In this document: in pieces, positions 7,894-15,546 of the stretch
Layout: every line of letters starts with the position of its first letter
How positions within the stretch are numbered: position 1 is the stretch's first letter
Source: Bacteroidaceae bacterium
Lineage (GTDB): Bacteria > Bacteroidota > Bacteroidia > Bacteroidales > Bacteroidaceae
Direction: 5' to 3'
NCBI GenBank assembly: GCA_017381475.1
Contig: JAFOCD010000062.1
Span: 1 to 41,279 of the forward strand
DNA length: 41,279 bases
The notes under the pieces: generated by a model
Seen by the model: only the letters and a program-made list of their open reading frames with translations
Told to the model about the DNA's origin: nothing
Database searches by the model: none
Translations under genes and position numbers: made by a program

Positions 7894-9591
7894 ATGAACA
7901 ACAAAGAAATGATAACTGGTAGTGAAGCGCTTCTGCGCTCACTCATAAACGAGGGCGTTGATACCATCTTCGGTTATCCCGGCGGTTCAATCATGCCGGT
8001 CTTCGATGCTCTGTATGACTATCGCAACAAATTCCGCAATGTGCTTGTCCGTCACGAACAGGGTGCTGTGCATGCAGCGCAGGGTTTTGCCCGCAGTTCG
8101 GGTAGGGTGGGTGTCTGCATTGTGACAAGCGGCCCCGGAGCTACAAACACACTTACAGGTATCAGTGATGCCATGCTCGACAGTACACCGGTAGTTGTCA
8201 TTGCCGGCCAGGTTAGCTCATCTGTGCTTGGTACCGATGCTTTCCAGGAGATTGACTTCGTAGGTATCACACAGCCTATTACCAAATGGAGCTATCAGGT
8301 GCGCCGTCCCGAGGATGTTGCTTGGGCTGTAGCGCGTGCCTTTTATATTGCAGGCACAGGCCGCCCAGGTCCTGTTGTCCTTGACTTTACAAAGGATGCA
8401 CAGGTGTCTATGGTTGATTATCAGCCTGCGACAGTAGACAGCGTACGTAGCTATATCCCTTATCCAACCCCCTCAAACAGTGCTATGGAAGAGGCTGCAC
8501 GCCTCATCAATGAGGCCGAGCGCCCACTCATGCTTGTTGGTCAGGGTGTTGAGCTTGGCGAGGCACACGAGGAACTCAAGACATTCGTGGAGAAAAGCGG
8601 TATCCCCGTTGCACGCACACTCATGGGACTTTCAGCTTTCCCTACAGACCATCCGCTTTGTGTGGGTATGCTGGGAATGCATGGAAACTATGGTCCTAAT
8701 GTCAATACCAACAAATGTGATCTGCTCATTGCTGTCGGTATGCGTTTCAGCGACCGCGTGACAGGCAAGCTCTCTACATATGCAAAGCAGGCCAAGGTAA
8801 TACACATTGACATTGACCATGCCGAGATAAACAAGAACGTCAGGGCAGATGTGCCCATCGTTGGCGATTGCAAGGAGGTGCTCGCGGGGCTAACAGCTCT
8901 TGTACAGCCAAGAGAACACAGTGAGTGGGTAAAGAGTTTTGCCGAATATAATGCAATAGAGTACGACAAAGTCATCGACAAGGCGTTGAACCCGACTGAA
9001 GGCCCGTTGCTGATGGGTGAGGTTGCCCGCAAGGTGAGCGAGGCCACTGCCAACAGTGCGATACTTGTTACCGATGTAGGCCAAAACCAAATGATGTCGA
9101 GCCGCTATTTCAAGTTTAAAAAGCCACACAGCATTCTCACATCGGGTGGTCTTGGAACAATGGGCTACGGATTGCCTGCAGCAATAGGTGCGAAGATGGC
9201 AATGCCCGAGCGTACCGTATGTCTCTTTACCGGTGACGGCGGTTTCCAGATGAACATTCAGGAACTGGGAACAATTATGGAACAGGGTGTCGGCGTGAAG
9301 ATGATATTGCTCAATAATAACTATCTGGGCAATGTGCGCCAGTGGCAGGAACTCTTCTTCAACCATCGCTATTCATGGACTCCAATGCTCAACCCCGAAT
9401 ACTCACTCATTGCCCAGGGCTACGGTATCCCATCGCGCCTTGTAATAGAGCGCAGCGAGCTCGATGAGGCTATTCAGGAGATGCTTGCGACCGATGGTCC
9501 ATTCCTCCTTCATGTTGCAGTAAAGGAAGAGGACAATGTAATGCCAATGACAGAACCGGGTGCGACAATCAGTGATATGAGATTTGAATGA
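7894..9591 (+). CDS. ilvB: Acetolactate synthase, large (catalytic) subunit
   Basis: 565-aa ThDP-dependent acetohydroxyacid synthase catalytic subunit. It condenses pyruvate with pyruvate or 2-ketobutyrate, the first common step of branched-chain amino acid synthesis. Domain order is a ThDP-binding N-terminal domain with the cofactor-activating Glu55 in LVRHEQGAVH, a central FAD-binding domain, and a C-terminal ThDP domain with GDG (447-449) through NNN (474-476), binding Mg-diphosphate. Length is normal. It starts 7 nt after the ilvD stop and ends 7 nt before the ilvN ATG, so it is cotranscribed with both. It requires the small subunit encoded next for full activity and feedback control. Confidence 0.97.
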   Translation: MNNKEMITGSEALLRSLINEGVDTIFGYPGGSIMPVFDALYDYRNKFRNVLVRHEQGAVHAAQGFARSSGRVGVCIVTSGPGATNTLTGISDAMLDSTPVVVIAGQVSSSVLGTDAFQEIDFVGITQPITKWSYQVRRPEDVAWAVARAFYIAGTGRPGPVVLDFTKDAQVSMVDYQPATVDSVRSYIPYPTPSNSAMEEAARLINEAERPLMLVGQGVELGEAHEELKTFVEKSGIPVARTLMGLSAFPTDHPLCVGMLGMHGNYGPNVNTNKCDLLIAVGMRFSDRVTGKLSTYAKQAKVIHIDIDHAEINKNVRADVPIVGDCKEVLAGLTALVQPREHSEWVKSFAEYNAIEYDKVIDKALNPTEGPLLMGEVARKVSEATANSAILVTDVGQNQMMSSRYFKFKKPHSILTSGGLGTMGYGLPAAIGAKMAMPERTVCLFTGDGGFQMNIQELGTIMEQGVGVKMILLNNNYLGNVRQWQELFFNHRYSWTPMLNPEYSLIAQGYGIPSRLVIERSELDEAIQEMLATDGPFLLHVAVKEEDNVMPMTEPGATISDMRFE

Positions 9592-9598
9592 CAACGAT

Positions 9599-10153
9599 AT
9601 GGAAAAGAAACTATATACAATTATTATATATACCGAGAATATAGCCGGTATGCTCAACCAGGTAACAGCAGAGTTTACCCGTCGAATGATGAACATTGAT
9701 ACCATTACAGCGTCATCATCGTCAATCGAGGGTGTACACCGCTATACAATCTCATTGTGGGGCGAGGAGGATTCTGTAAACAAGGTAACCAAGCGCATTG
9801 AAAAGAAGGTCGATGTGCTAAAGGCCGATTACTACACAGACAAGGAGATCTTCTTCCAGGAGGTAGCCCTCTACAAACTCTCGACTCCAAAGATTCTTGA
9901 GAACAGTGAGATTTCAAGAGTAATACGCCATAGCAATGCGCGTGTCATGGAGGTTAATGCAAACTACACCGTTGTCGAGATTACCGGTTCAACCGATACC
10001 GTGGTGAACCTATACAACGAATTTGTCTCCCTGCAGTGTATGTTGCAGTTCGTTAAGTCGGGTCGTGTGGCAGTGCCACGTGCCCTGCACGACAACCAGG
10101 CCGATCTGCTCTTCAATGAAGACTATAAACGCAAGTCGATAGATAAAAGATAA
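9599..10153 (+). CDS. ilvN: Acetolactate synthase, small (regulatory) subunit
   Basis: 184-aa regulatory subunit. An N-terminal ACT domain (about 4-78, starting LYTIIIYTENIAGMLNQVTA) binds the feedback inhibitor valine, and a C-terminal ACT-like domain (about 85-165) includes VVEITGSTDTVVNLYNEF. The long form of 160-190 aa is usual in Bacteroidetes. I chose ATG at 9599 (MEKKLYTI) rather than an in-frame TTG at 9584 that overlaps the ilvB stop, because the family starts at this position and an ATG is available. It is the last gene of the operon; a strong terminator follows. ilvC, often the next gene in related genomes, is not here. Confidence 0.95.
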   Translation: MEKKLYTIIIYTENIAGMLNQVTAEFTRRMMNIDTITASSSSIEGVHRYTISLWGEEDSVNKVTKRIEKKVDVLKADYYTDKEIFFQEVALYKLSTPKILENSEISRVIRHSNARVMEVNANYTVVEITGSTDTVVNLYNEFVSLQCMLQFVKSGRVAVPRALHDNQADLLFNEDYKRKSIDKR

Positions 10154-10159
10154 GAATCA

Positions 10160-10190
10160 ACAAGTTCCGCCAGCGGAACTTGTTTTGTTA
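10160..10190 (+). terminator. Terminator of the ilv operon
   Basis: ACAAGTTCCGC (10160-10170) pairs perfectly with GCGGAACTTGT (10173-10183), followed by TTTGTTATT. It begins 6 nt after the ilvN stop. Confidence 0.85.
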
Positions 10191-10205
10191 TTGCTGTAAT
10201 TCAAA

Positions 10206-10271
10206 TAGGGAAATTCCTCCCTTTTTGTAGGATTTTTCCCTATTCTCTCCCTTTTTTTGTATATATTTTTG
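10206..10271 (+). promoter_or_regulatory. Twin GGA-N4-TCC sites and -7 box upstream of the repeat-rich secreted protein
   Basis: Two copies of TAGG-N5-TCC lie at 10206-10217 (TAGGGAAATTCC) and 10228-10239 (TAGGATTTTTCC), starting exactly 22 bp apart. Each is nearly dyad-symmetric (GGA/GGG-N4-TCC). Together they also form a 10-bp perfect inverted repeat (AATAGGGAAA 10204-10213, TTTCCCTATT 10235-10244). The -7 box TATTTTTG is at 10264-10271. The same arrangement, with the same 22-bp period and nearly the same distance to the -7 box, occurs at 20561-20627. This suggests a common activator binding two sites on one DNA face. Confidence 0.55.
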
Positions 10272-10303
10272 TACCAGGAAAAAAGAACTAAATATATACA
10301 GCT

Positions 10304-11674
10304 ATGAAAAAGTTTGCTTTATTATTAATGTTGGTTTACCCCGTTCTTACTTGGGCGCAGGCAGATGATGTATACTTTGTGCCAAAGAAAGAGAAGAAGG
10401 TGCTCGTTGTAAAGAGTGCTGAGGAGGTATATTTTGTAGATGACAATGATGTGTTGGTAGAGGATGTGTACGAAGCGGATTTGGTAGACACATACTACAC
10501 CAATGACCTTTATGATGTCGTCGATGACTACACCTATTCTAACCGAATCATCAGATTCCGTTCACCTCGCAGGTCGCTTTCAAGTAATCTTTTCTGGGAT
10601 TTGAGGTTTGATTATGGTATATACGACTGGTATATCTATGATACCGGTTATTCAATAGACATATATCCAACCTATAGCAATCCATATTACTACTCTTATT
10701 CCTACAATAACTATTGGTGGAACAGATGGAACTGGAGTTCATACTATTATAGTTGGTACAATCCTCACTATCCACACCACAATAGGTGGCACTGGGGCTG
10801 CAATGACTGGTATGCACACAACTGGCACAATCATAACTGGTATGGGCACGGTTCACACCACTTCAACAAGTATCCCAAATACAACAATCACTATTTGCGA
10901 ACCAATGGCATGCTTTCAACAACAAGAGTAGGAACTCCAGCTCGCAACGATCGCGCAACCCGTCCAACCAATGGTGGCAATAATTCACGTAATGGACATA
11001 ATGCAATAAATGGTAATAACAATCCAGGCCGCGAGCAACAGACACGCACGGCCAATGGCAACAGCAATCCACGCCGCGAGCAACAGACACGCACGGCCAA
11101 TGGCAACAGCAACCCACGCCGCGAGCAGCAGACACGCACAGCCAATGGCAACAGCAACCCACGCCGCGAGCAGCAGACACGCACAGCCAATGGCAACAGC
11201 AACCCACGCCGCGAACAGCAGGCCCGCACAGCCAATGGCAACAGCAGCCCACGCCGCGAACAGCAGACTCGCACAGCCAATGGCAACAGCAATCCACGTC
11301 GTGAGCAGCAGGCCCGCACTGTAAATAGGAACAATGAATCAAGCCGCGGAAATGGTTCTTCAGGAACAATGCGTCGTCAACAGCAGGCAAGAACATCTGT
11401 CAACAGCAGCAATGTACAACGTAACTCGCGTTCTTCAAACAATGGAAGTAGCAGTACTTCTTCTCGCAGCAGTTCATCGTCAGGATACAGCCGCCCAAGC
11501 AGTACTGGTGCATCCCGCAGTTCGGGTTCATCATATTCAAGCGGCTCATCATCAAGCCGCAGTAGCAGTGGCGGCGGTGGTTCAAGCCGTAGTAGCAGTG
11601 GCGGCGGTAGATCTCGCAGCGGCGGTGGTGGCGGTGGATCCCGCAGTGGCAGTGGCGGCGGTGGTCGCAGATGA
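10304..11674 (+). CDS. Secreted Tyr/Trp/Asn/His-rich protein with tandem NGNSNPRREQQTRTA repeats
   Basis: 456-aa protein of unknown function. Residues 1-20 are a Sec signal peptide (MKKFALLLMLVYPVLTWAQA). An acidic segment, about 21-85, is rich in Val, Asp and Tyr. Residues about 106-205 are extraordinarily rich in Tyr, Trp, Asn and His (for example HHNRWHWGCNDWYAHNWHNH). Seven 15-residue repeats run from 236 to 340, basic and Gln/Asn/Arg-rich, followed by a Ser/Gly/Arg-rich tail to 456 that looks disordered. No enzymatic motif is visible. The composition suggests a periplasmic or surface protein that binds metal, DNA or polysaccharide, but that is speculation. It has its own promoter region after the ilv terminator and is followed after 45 nt by a FadL-like outer-membrane protein, probably in one transcript. 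Confidence 0.8.
   Translation: MKKFALLLMLVYPVLTWAQADDVYFVPKKEKKVLVVKSAEEVYFVDDNDVLVEDVYEADLVDTYYTNDLYDVVDDYTYSNRIIRFRSPRRSLSSNLFWDLRFDYGIYDWYIYDTGYSIDIYPTYSNPYYYSYSYNNYWWNRWNWSSYYYSWYNPHYPHHNRWHWGCNDWYAHNWHNHNWYGHGSHHFNKYPKYNNHYLRTNGMLSTTRVGTPARNDRATRPTNGGNNSRNGHNAINGNNNPGREQQTRTANGNSNPRREQQTRTANGNSNPRREQQTRTANGNSNPRREQQTRTANGNSNPRREQQARTANGNSSPRREQQTRTANGNSNPRREQQARTVNRNNESSRGNGSSGTMRRQQQARTSVNSSNVQRNSRSSNNGSSSTSSRSSSSSGYSRPSSTGASRSSGSSYSSGSSSSRSSSGGGGSSRSSSGGGRSRSGGGGGGSRSGSGGGGRR
11009..11323 (+). repeat. Seven 45-bp in-frame tandem repeats
   Basis: Seven units of 45 bp, each coding for a variant of NGNSNPRREQQTRTA. The third and fourth units (11099-11143 and 11144-11188) are identical at the DNA level, while the first and last are the most diverged. 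This points to recent expansion by slippage or unequal recombination, so the copy number probably varies between strains. Confidence 0.95.
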
Positions 11675-11719
11675 AAACAGAATATTGGGTGAACTGTATA
11701 TTTAAACTGAAAAAACTAA

Positions 11720-13255
11720 ATGAAACCGACAATGAAACGCTTATTATATATCCTTTTTGTGCTTCCGCTATGTATGAACGCACAGAATATGTACAATGTG
11801 TCATCAATGTTTGAGAACGATCTCAATGGTACTGCACGCTTTGTTGGTATGGGTGGTTCAATGAGTGCTTTGGGTGCTGACCTCTCTACAATTGGTACCA
11901 ATCCTGCCGGTATGGCAATGTACCGCCGCAATGATGTATCATTGACAGCCGGTGTCAACTTCAATACAGCAAAAGCCAATTACGAAGGTACTGTAACTAA
12001 ATCGAATGATGCTAACGCTTTTCTTGGAAATGCTTCTATAGTCTGTTCTATTGAGCGTGACAGTGAATTGCTCAAGTACCTGAATATCGGTCTGGCCTAT
12101 CGCCGCAATAATAATCTTGCCGGTGAATTTGAGATGGCAGCCCCAACCAATGGCTTTTCACAGCAGTTTGTGATGAAACAGCTCTATGACAATAGCGGCA
12201 GGTTCCAATACAACAATCTCAGCAGCGCTCTTTACACAGATTTGTATATAAGTTGGTTGCCACTTCTTGCTGCCGATGCTTGGTTGTGTGATGAGGCTGG
12301 CGAGAACTTCCTGACATATCCAGGTGACACAATCCTAATATGGTATCCCGATGATATGGCCTATTATGAGGAGACCCGTGGTGGCGTACATACCGTAGAT
12401 TTCAATGTCTCGGCAAATATCAAGGATAGGGTTTATCTTGGTGCGACATTGGGCGTTTCAAGTGTAGACTACAGTCGCTATACAGCCTACAGTGAGTCTG
12501 ACGAAATGGGTGCAATTTATACACTTGAGAACAATATGATGCTCAAAGGTAGTGGTTGTAACCTGAAGCTGGGTGCAATCTTCCGCCCATTCAAGTACTC
12601 TCCTTTCAAGATTGGTGTTTCTGTACACACACCAACATGGTACAACCTTAACCAGTATACGTGGGCTGTAATTACCGATCCTTGGAACAAGAGCTTCAGC
12701 ACGGTCGATGCAGACAGGTATGGAAGCGATATGCAGATAAGAAGCAAGCTGCGTACACCATGGCGTTTCAATGCATCAATGGCGTATACTTTTGGAACAT
12801 ATCTGGCACTGAATGCAGAGTATGAGTATGCCGACTATAGTATTTCTAAGTTTACCAACCGCGGCTCTGTTACTAAGGCTCAGAACGAGGAGATAAATTA
12901 TAATATGCAATCGCAGCACATAGCACGCATAGGTGCAGAATTGAATGTCGACGGCTTTGCGGTACGCTTAGGTTACAACTACATATCAGCTCCGTTTAAG
13001 ACCGATGCTTACAAGGATTTAATGAATGCAAGTGTTGTTGAGACATCTACCGAATACATGAACCGTTACGAGAAGGATGTTCTGACATGCGGTCTTGGTT
13101 ATCACGGCGAGATATTCTATTTTGACATGGCCTACAAACTGGAGATGCAAAAAGCCGATTTCTATCCCTACTATGATGCAGAGGTTCCAAATCCCGGAGC
13201 ACAGGTTAATTTATTCAACCACACAGCATTGGCAACAGTAGGTATGAGATTCTGA
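11720..13255 (+). CDS. OmpP1/FadL-like outer-membrane beta-barrel protein
   Basis: 511-aa outer-membrane protein. A signal peptide (KRLLYILFVLPLCMNAQ) precedes a segment that resembles the start of FadL/OmpP1/TodX-family transporters: LNGTARFVGMGGSMSALGADLSTIGTNPAGMAMYRRNDVSLT. The rest alternates like a beta-barrel and ends in an aromatic residue (TALATVGMRF), as barrels do. FadL relatives move hydrophobic compounds across the outer membrane; the substrate here is unknown. An alternative start at 11732 (MKRLLYIL) would also give a proper signal peptide. It follows the repeat-rich protein by 45 nt and ends before a hairpin repeat and a bidirectional terminator. Confidence 0.85.
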   Translation: MKPTMKRLLYILFVLPLCMNAQNMYNVSSMFENDLNGTARFVGMGGSMSALGADLSTIGTNPAGMAMYRRNDVSLTAGVNFNTAKANYEGTVTKSNDANAFLGNASIVCSIERDSELLKYLNIGLAYRRNNNLAGEFEMAAPTNGFSQQFVMKQLYDNSGRFQYNNLSSALYTDLYISWLPLLAADAWLCDEAGENFLTYPGDTILIWYPDDMAYYEETRGGVHTVDFNVSANIKDRVYLGATLGVSSVDYSRYTAYSESDEMGAIYTLENNMMLKGSGCNLKLGAIFRPFKYSPFKIGVSVHTPTWYNLNQYTWAVITDPWNKSFSTVDADRYGSDMQIRSKLRTPWRFNASMAYTFGTYLALNAEYEYADYSISKFTNRGSVTKAQNEEINYNMQSQHIARIGAELNVDGFAVRLGYNYISAPFKTDAYKDLMNASVVETSTEYMNRYEKDVLTCGLGYHGEIFYFDMAYKLEMQKADFYPYYDAEVPNPGAQVNLFNHTALATVGMRF

Positions 13256-13290
13256 TAATGAATGAGGATTACCAAAAAGGCTCTTTTGTT

Positions 13291-13357
13291 GTTACGCTTG
13301 TCTCCAAAATCCTCATTTAATTCGAGTAAACTGTGGTATTTGGAGCCTATGCAAGCC
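13291..13357. repeat. Dispersed hairpin repeat, copy A
   Basis: A 67-bp imperfect palindrome running from GTTACGCTTG to GCAAGCC, with stem parts GCTTG/CAAGC and CTCCAAA/TTTGGAG. It is clearly homologous to 39855-39920; similarity extends to a shared CTTTTTATTCA on the right. It lies just downstream of the FadL-like gene. Noncoding. Confidence 0.7.
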
Positions 13358-13388
13358 TAAAAATAACTCTTTTTATTCAAACCTCAAC

Positions 13389-13495
13389 AAAATGGGGGTG
13401 ACCCAAAAGTCCCTTTTAAAGACACCACACCCTCGCTAGAAACTCTAGCGAGGGTGTTTACTTTGTATATATTGCTTTTGGGTCACCCTCATTTT
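13389..13495. terminator. Nested bidirectional terminator between convergent genes
   Basis: The inner stem ACACCCTCGCTAGA (13427-13440) pairs perfectly over 14 bp with 13444-13457 around loop AAC. Outside it, 13389-13409 and 13475-13495 form a 21-bp inverted repeat with one mismatch (core GGGTGACCCAAAAG). The outer right arm covers the stop codon of the DUF4421 gene (13489-13491). Either strand would end in a T-rich tract. It separates the FadL-like gene (plus) from the five-gene operon (minus). Confidence 0.8.
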
Positions 13496-14550
13496 TTACG
13501 CCAGAAATAGAACCCGGCATATACCTGCAGGACTCCAAAACCATCCCTGATGTATAAGTCGTTCTTGTCGAAACAATAAGTGTGTGATTCAAGTGTTGCT
13601 CCGGCATAGTATTTGTTGTTGTTGTATGTCAATGCCGCACGTGTCATAAAGTCCAGGCTCAGGTCTTTCTGCGAACTGTTGTAGTCAGTGTACTCAAGTT
13701 TAACCTTCTTGTAGCTTATTGCAGGCTCGAACGATATTCCTGCCAATAGATTTCTTGAGAGAACCCAGTTGTATCCATATCCCACGCTGATGCTGAAATC
13801 GTGGAATTTTGCTTGCTTGAATTTGAGTTCATCTTTCAGTTCTGCCTTGAGAATAGGGTCAAGTTTGTCGTGGTTGAATGTCAATTTCTGCCAGTTGTAT
13901 CCTGCACCTAATATGAATGAACCGGCGCTTGAGCGTTGTACGGTCGATTGTCCCATTGCTGCTGCATAGGAGAATCTCTTATTCCATGCATAGCTTACTC
14001 CTAATCCCAACTGTTTTATAGTTGTAAGTCCATCGCATTCCCAGTCCTCTCCTTGTAACAGTTTATCTCCGCTCTCGAAGCCATCAAGCCTGCTTATTTT
14101 GTATCCTTCGCTTCCTTTGCGATAGAAAAGGTCAAGGGCGAATCTTGTAGAGTAAAGGCTTGTGTTGAACTCAGTCATTGGGCGATTGTTGTCCAGGTCA
14201 AAGCTATATCCCACAATGAGCCATCTCCAACCGATGTTCAGTGTCAACAAATTCCGTCCATCGGGCGCAATTCCCATGCTTTGTCCGTTCTTTCCCGTTG
14301 TTCCAATGCTGTAATGCTCGTAACGGTATGAATACTCAGGCATGATTGTCATGTTGTATTCGTTCTTCTCAATGTATGTGGTATCAATATCATTCAGAAC
14401 ATAATCAACAAAGTCAACCGTTTCCTGTACTATTTTATTGAACTTGCTGCCTGTTTTCTCCTGTGCAGTTGAGTGTAATGAAAACAACAGGGCAACAATT
14501 AAAATTGTTGCTCTGATACCGTATGTATGTCTACAGCCTTTTGTTCTCAT
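13489..14550 (-). CDS. DUF4421 family outer-membrane protein
   Basis: 353-aa protein with a signal peptide (ATILIVALLFSLHSTAQ) after a short basic N-terminus, then about 300 residues of amphipathic beta-strand pattern ending in AGFYFWRKK. The overall pattern (NMTIMPEYSYRYEHYSI..., repeated GYG/GYS strands, ALTYNNNKYYAGAT) matches the Bacteroidetes DUF4421 family, whose function is unknown; a small outer-membrane barrel is likely. ATG at 14550 is chosen because it lies 2 nt after the preceding gene's stop and precedes the signal peptide; a longer frame would start at 14619 inside that gene. Last gene of the minus-strand operon. Confidence 0.75.
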   Translation of the reverse strand: MRTKGCRHTYGIRATILIVALLFSLHSTAQEKTGSKFNKIVQETVDFVDYVLNDIDTTYIEKNEYNMTIMPEYSYRYEHYSIGTTGKNGQSMGIAPDGRNLLTLNIGWRWLIVGYSFDLDNNRPMTEFNTSLYSTRFALDLFYRKGSEGYKISRLDGFESGDKLLQGEDWECDGLTTIKQLGLGVSYAWNKRFSYAAAMGQSTVQRSSAGSFILGAGYNWQKLTFNHDKLDPILKAELKDELKFKQAKFHDFSISVGYGYNWVLSRNLLAGISFEPAISYKKVKLEYTDYNSSQKDLSLDFMTRAALTYNNNKYYAGATLESHTYCFDKNDLYIRDGFGVLQVYAGFYFWRKK

Positions 14551-14552
14551 TT

Positions 14553-15533
14553 TTAGATGATTTTCCCAAGAATCTTGTCTAGAACCCAGTTTGTCGCTGT
14601 CGCGCTTACACTGTCGCACTCGCAGTGCCCTTTCTGTTGGATATGTTCAACAATGCTGCGTATGAGCGGTAACTGCACGTATGGTGGGTTGGGGATGTTG
14701 AAAGTCTTTATGCCATCAACGGTGCGTAGTTCAATAGGCTCGAATGTGAATACCGAGAACTTCAGACAACCCTTGCTGCCGAAAATCTCAATGTGATCCT
14801 CTTTCGACGACTCGTCCGAGACAAAGCACCACGATCCCGAACCAGGAATGCCGCTCTCGAACTTGAAGCATGCACTCACTGTATCCTCGGTCTTGTATAG
14901 ACCACCACGGTTTGTACTGTAGCCCTCGGCATACAATATGCAGCCGAACATCTCTTGCAACAGGTCAATCTGGTGCGGAGCAAGGTCATAGAAATAGCCA
15001 CCACCGGCGATATTGGGGTTTACTCGCCAAGGCAGGTTCTCGCGGTTGTAGTCGAGGTCGCGTGGAGGAACGGCAAAACGTATCTGTACATTAAGTACAT
15101 TGCCAATAAGTGGCAACAGCTCCCTCACCTTCTGGAAGTATGGCAAATAGCGGCGGTAGTATGCGACAAAGCATGGTACGCCGGTCTCCTTTGAAACCCT
15201 GTTTATGCGTGTGCAGTCCTCGTAGTTCGCAGCAAGTGGCTTTTCTACATACACGGGCTTGCCCGCCTTCATGGCCATTATGGCAAATGTGGCGTGTGAC
15301 GATGGCGGTGTGGCAATGTAGACTGCATTCACTCCTGGATCGTCAATCAGAGCTTGAGCATCGGTATACCAGTGCGGAATGTTGTGGCGCTTGGCATATT
15401 CCTTTGTCTTCTCCTTGTCGCGTCCCATAACGGCAATGACCTCCGATCCTTTTACCAATGGAAATGCAGGGCCGCTCTTCTTTTCAGTGGCCTCACCGCA
15501 ACCTATAAAACCCCATTTTACGGTAATGTTCAT
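14553..15533 (-). CDS. Gfo/Idh/MocA family oxidoreductase
   Basis: 326-aa NAD(P)-dependent oxidoreductase. The N-terminal Rossmann fold has the nucleotide-binding GFIGCGEA (8-15). The catalytic-region motif VEKPL (96-100) supplies the conserved EKP lysine. The C-terminal substrate domain includes GGGYFYDLAPHQIDLL, with the conserved Asp and His. Family members act on sugars, inositols, sugar nucleotides or biliverdin-type substrates; the specific one cannot be read here. It lies between the porin (13 nt upstream) and the DUF4421 gene (2 nt downstream), so it is cotranscribed with envelope proteins, which is a somewhat unusual neighbourhood for a cytoplasmic dehydrogenase. Confidence 0.9.
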   Translation of the reverse strand: MNITVKWGFIGCGEATEKKSGPAFPLVKGSEVIAVMGRDKEKTKEYAKRHNIPHWYTDAQALIDDPGVNAVYIATPPSSHATFAIMAMKAGKPVYVEKPLAANYEDCTRINRVSKETGVPCFVAYYRRYLPYFQKVRELLPLIGNVLNVQIRFAVPPRDLDYNRENLPWRVNPNIAGGGYFYDLAPHQIDLLQEMFGCILYAEGYSTNRGGLYKTEDTVSACFKFESGIPGSGSWCFVSDESSKEDHIEIFGSKGCLKFSVFTFEPIELRTVDGIKTFNIPNPPYVQLPLIRSIVEHIQQKGHCECDSVSATATNWVLDKILGKII

Positions 15534-15546
15534 GATTAGTGCAGTT

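Noticed and set aside
9584-9598. TTG start for ilvN overlapping the ilvB stop
   Set aside because: An ATG five codons later (9599) gives the usual N-terminus MEKKLYTI of the ACT domain.
11010-11324. 104-codon plus-strand frame overlapping the repeats
   Set aside because: Another frame of the same tandem array, open only because the repeat unit is a multiple of three.
10863-11396. Cys/His-rich repeated frame on the minus strand (CCCHWLC units)
   Set aside because: Antisense shadow of the 45-bp tandem repeat; the sense frame has a signal peptide and fits the strand of its neighbours.
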